Source: DASPLH01 sp035627675 (GTDB taxonomy: Bacteria; Acidobacteriota; Terriglobia; Terriglobales; Acidobacteriaceae). From it: 11,369 nt of DNA. The notes under the pieces were generated by a model. The model was not told the DNA's origin, did not search any database, and saw only the letters and a program-made list of their open reading frames with translations. The stretch is taken from assembly GCA_035627675.1 (NCBI GenBank), contig DASPLH010000190.1:1-11369 (forward strand). The letters are read 5' to 3'. Both the position numbers and the translations under genes were made by a program. Shown piece by piece: positions 11,134 through 11,369 of the stretch. Positions within the stretch are counted from its first letter, which is position 1. Every line of letters starts with the position of its first letter.

Positions 11134-11176
11134 GGTGCCCCACCTTCCGCGGAGCCGAGGCGGAGCTAAGGTGGGG
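11134..11176 (+). repeat. GGTGCCCCAC hairpin repeat, locus 4
   Basis: CCCCACCTT (11138-11146) pairs perfectly with AAGGTGGGG (11168-11176), and inside CCGC (11147-11150) can pair with GCGG (11160-11163). It lies 46 nt after the DinB-like stop and before priA. The variable stem pair is C-G here, a third version after G-C and A-T at the other loci. The loop differs from loci 2 and 3 and lacks the TTGGCGAA core. Confidence 0.8.
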
Positions 11177-11212
11177 TAGTTCCTTCCCCTGCGCCGAACA
11201 AGAACCTACAGT

Positions 11213-11241
11213 TTGCCTTCCTCGTCCTGCTCTTTGAGAAT
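11213..11241 (+). promoter_or_regulatory. Weak candidate promoter of priA
   Basis: TTGCCT (11213-11218) and GAGAAT (11236-11241) are separated by 17 bp. They match the consensus hexamers at 3 to 4 of 6 positions. The expected start near 11248 would leave a leader of only about 3 nt before the ATG at 11251. No SD is visible before that ATG. Confidence 0.3.
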
Positions 11242-11250
11242 AGCTTCACG

Positions 11251-11369
11251 ATGCCCGCATTCTGCGATGTAGCTTTGCCGGTGCCGCTCGACGCGGTCTT
11301 CACCTACGAGATCAAGGACTCGGTTCCTGTCGTAGGCGGACGCGTGCTCGTCCCGTTCGGCCGTGGCGC
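11251..11369 (+). CDS. priA: Primosomal replication restart helicase PriA, 5' end only
   Basis: Only the first 39 codons lie in the window; the gene continues past 11369. The translated start, MPAFCDVALPVPLDAVFTYE (1-20) followed by GGRVLVPFGRG, matches the N-terminal 3'-DNA-end-binding domain of PriA, whose usual pattern is VALPVPLxxxFxY...GxRVxVPFGxR. PriA reloads the replisome at stalled forks. The coaBC-priA neighbourhood is conserved in many bacteria, which supports the call; here udg and a DinB-like gene stand between them. No SD precedes the ATG, so initiation may be leaderless or nearly so. Confidence 0.85.
   Translation, partial: MPAFCDVALPVPLDAVFTYEIKDSVPVVGGRVLVPFGRG

Noticed and set aside
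109..11369. CRISPR array, tRNA, rRNA, transposase or phage genes
   Set aside because: I saw no regularly spaced direct repeats with unique spacers, no tRNA-like cloverleaf, no rRNA sequence and no transposase or phage motif in any frame.

Overview
This is a GC-rich stretch of bacterial chromosome made almost entirely of core housekeeping genes. It has no plasmid, phage or transposase gene. The gene content, the conserved yicC-gmk-rpoZ-coaBC-priA order and the style of the intergenic hairpin repeats suggest an Acidobacteriota (Terriglobia-like) genome. That assignment is inference from memory of the families, not from a search.

Layout: (1) 109-750 (+) ribA, GTP cyclohydrolase II, convergent with (2) 912-1745 (-), a Rossmann/DUF2520 NAD(P)-binding protein; a long perfect-stem inverted repeat lies between them. 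(3) A 362-bp regulatory gap (1746-2107) holds the divergent promoter of the DUF2520 gene, an extended -10 element, a strongly foldable segment, a sigma-28 (FliA)-like promoter and a leader hairpin that buries the Shine-Dalgarno (SD) sequence of (4) hpf, a long-form ribosome hibernation factor with its own terminator. (5) rapZ (2941-3888), a P-loop RNase adapter with an altered Walker A motif. (6) A likely operon runs msbA-like ABC exporter (4185-6059), yicC, gmk, rpoZ with 16-nt, overlapping and 8-nt junctions. (7) coaBC (from 7991) overlaps a family-4 uracil-DNA glycosylase (UDG) by one base. (8) A Tat-exported DinB-like protein (10401-11087) sits between udg and (9) the 5' end of priA, which runs off the window.

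The genes serve riboflavin and CoA synthesis, guanylate supply, RNA polymerase assembly, ribosome dormancy, envelope lipid export, and DNA repair and restart.

The most interesting material is intergenic. First, a family of about 37-bp hairpin units beginning GGTGCCCCAC occurs at four separate gene boundaries (five good hairpins plus a remnant). Its stems vary by compensatory changes, and one locus is an inverted pair closed by 10-bp perfect terminal repeats. Second, four genes without SD sequences (ribA, DUF2520, rapZ, coaBC) share one start layout: a TAnnnT -10 element, exactly 6 nt, then GTG or ATG. This predicts leaderless mRNAs. Third, hpf has a sigma-28-like promoter and a self-occluding leader.
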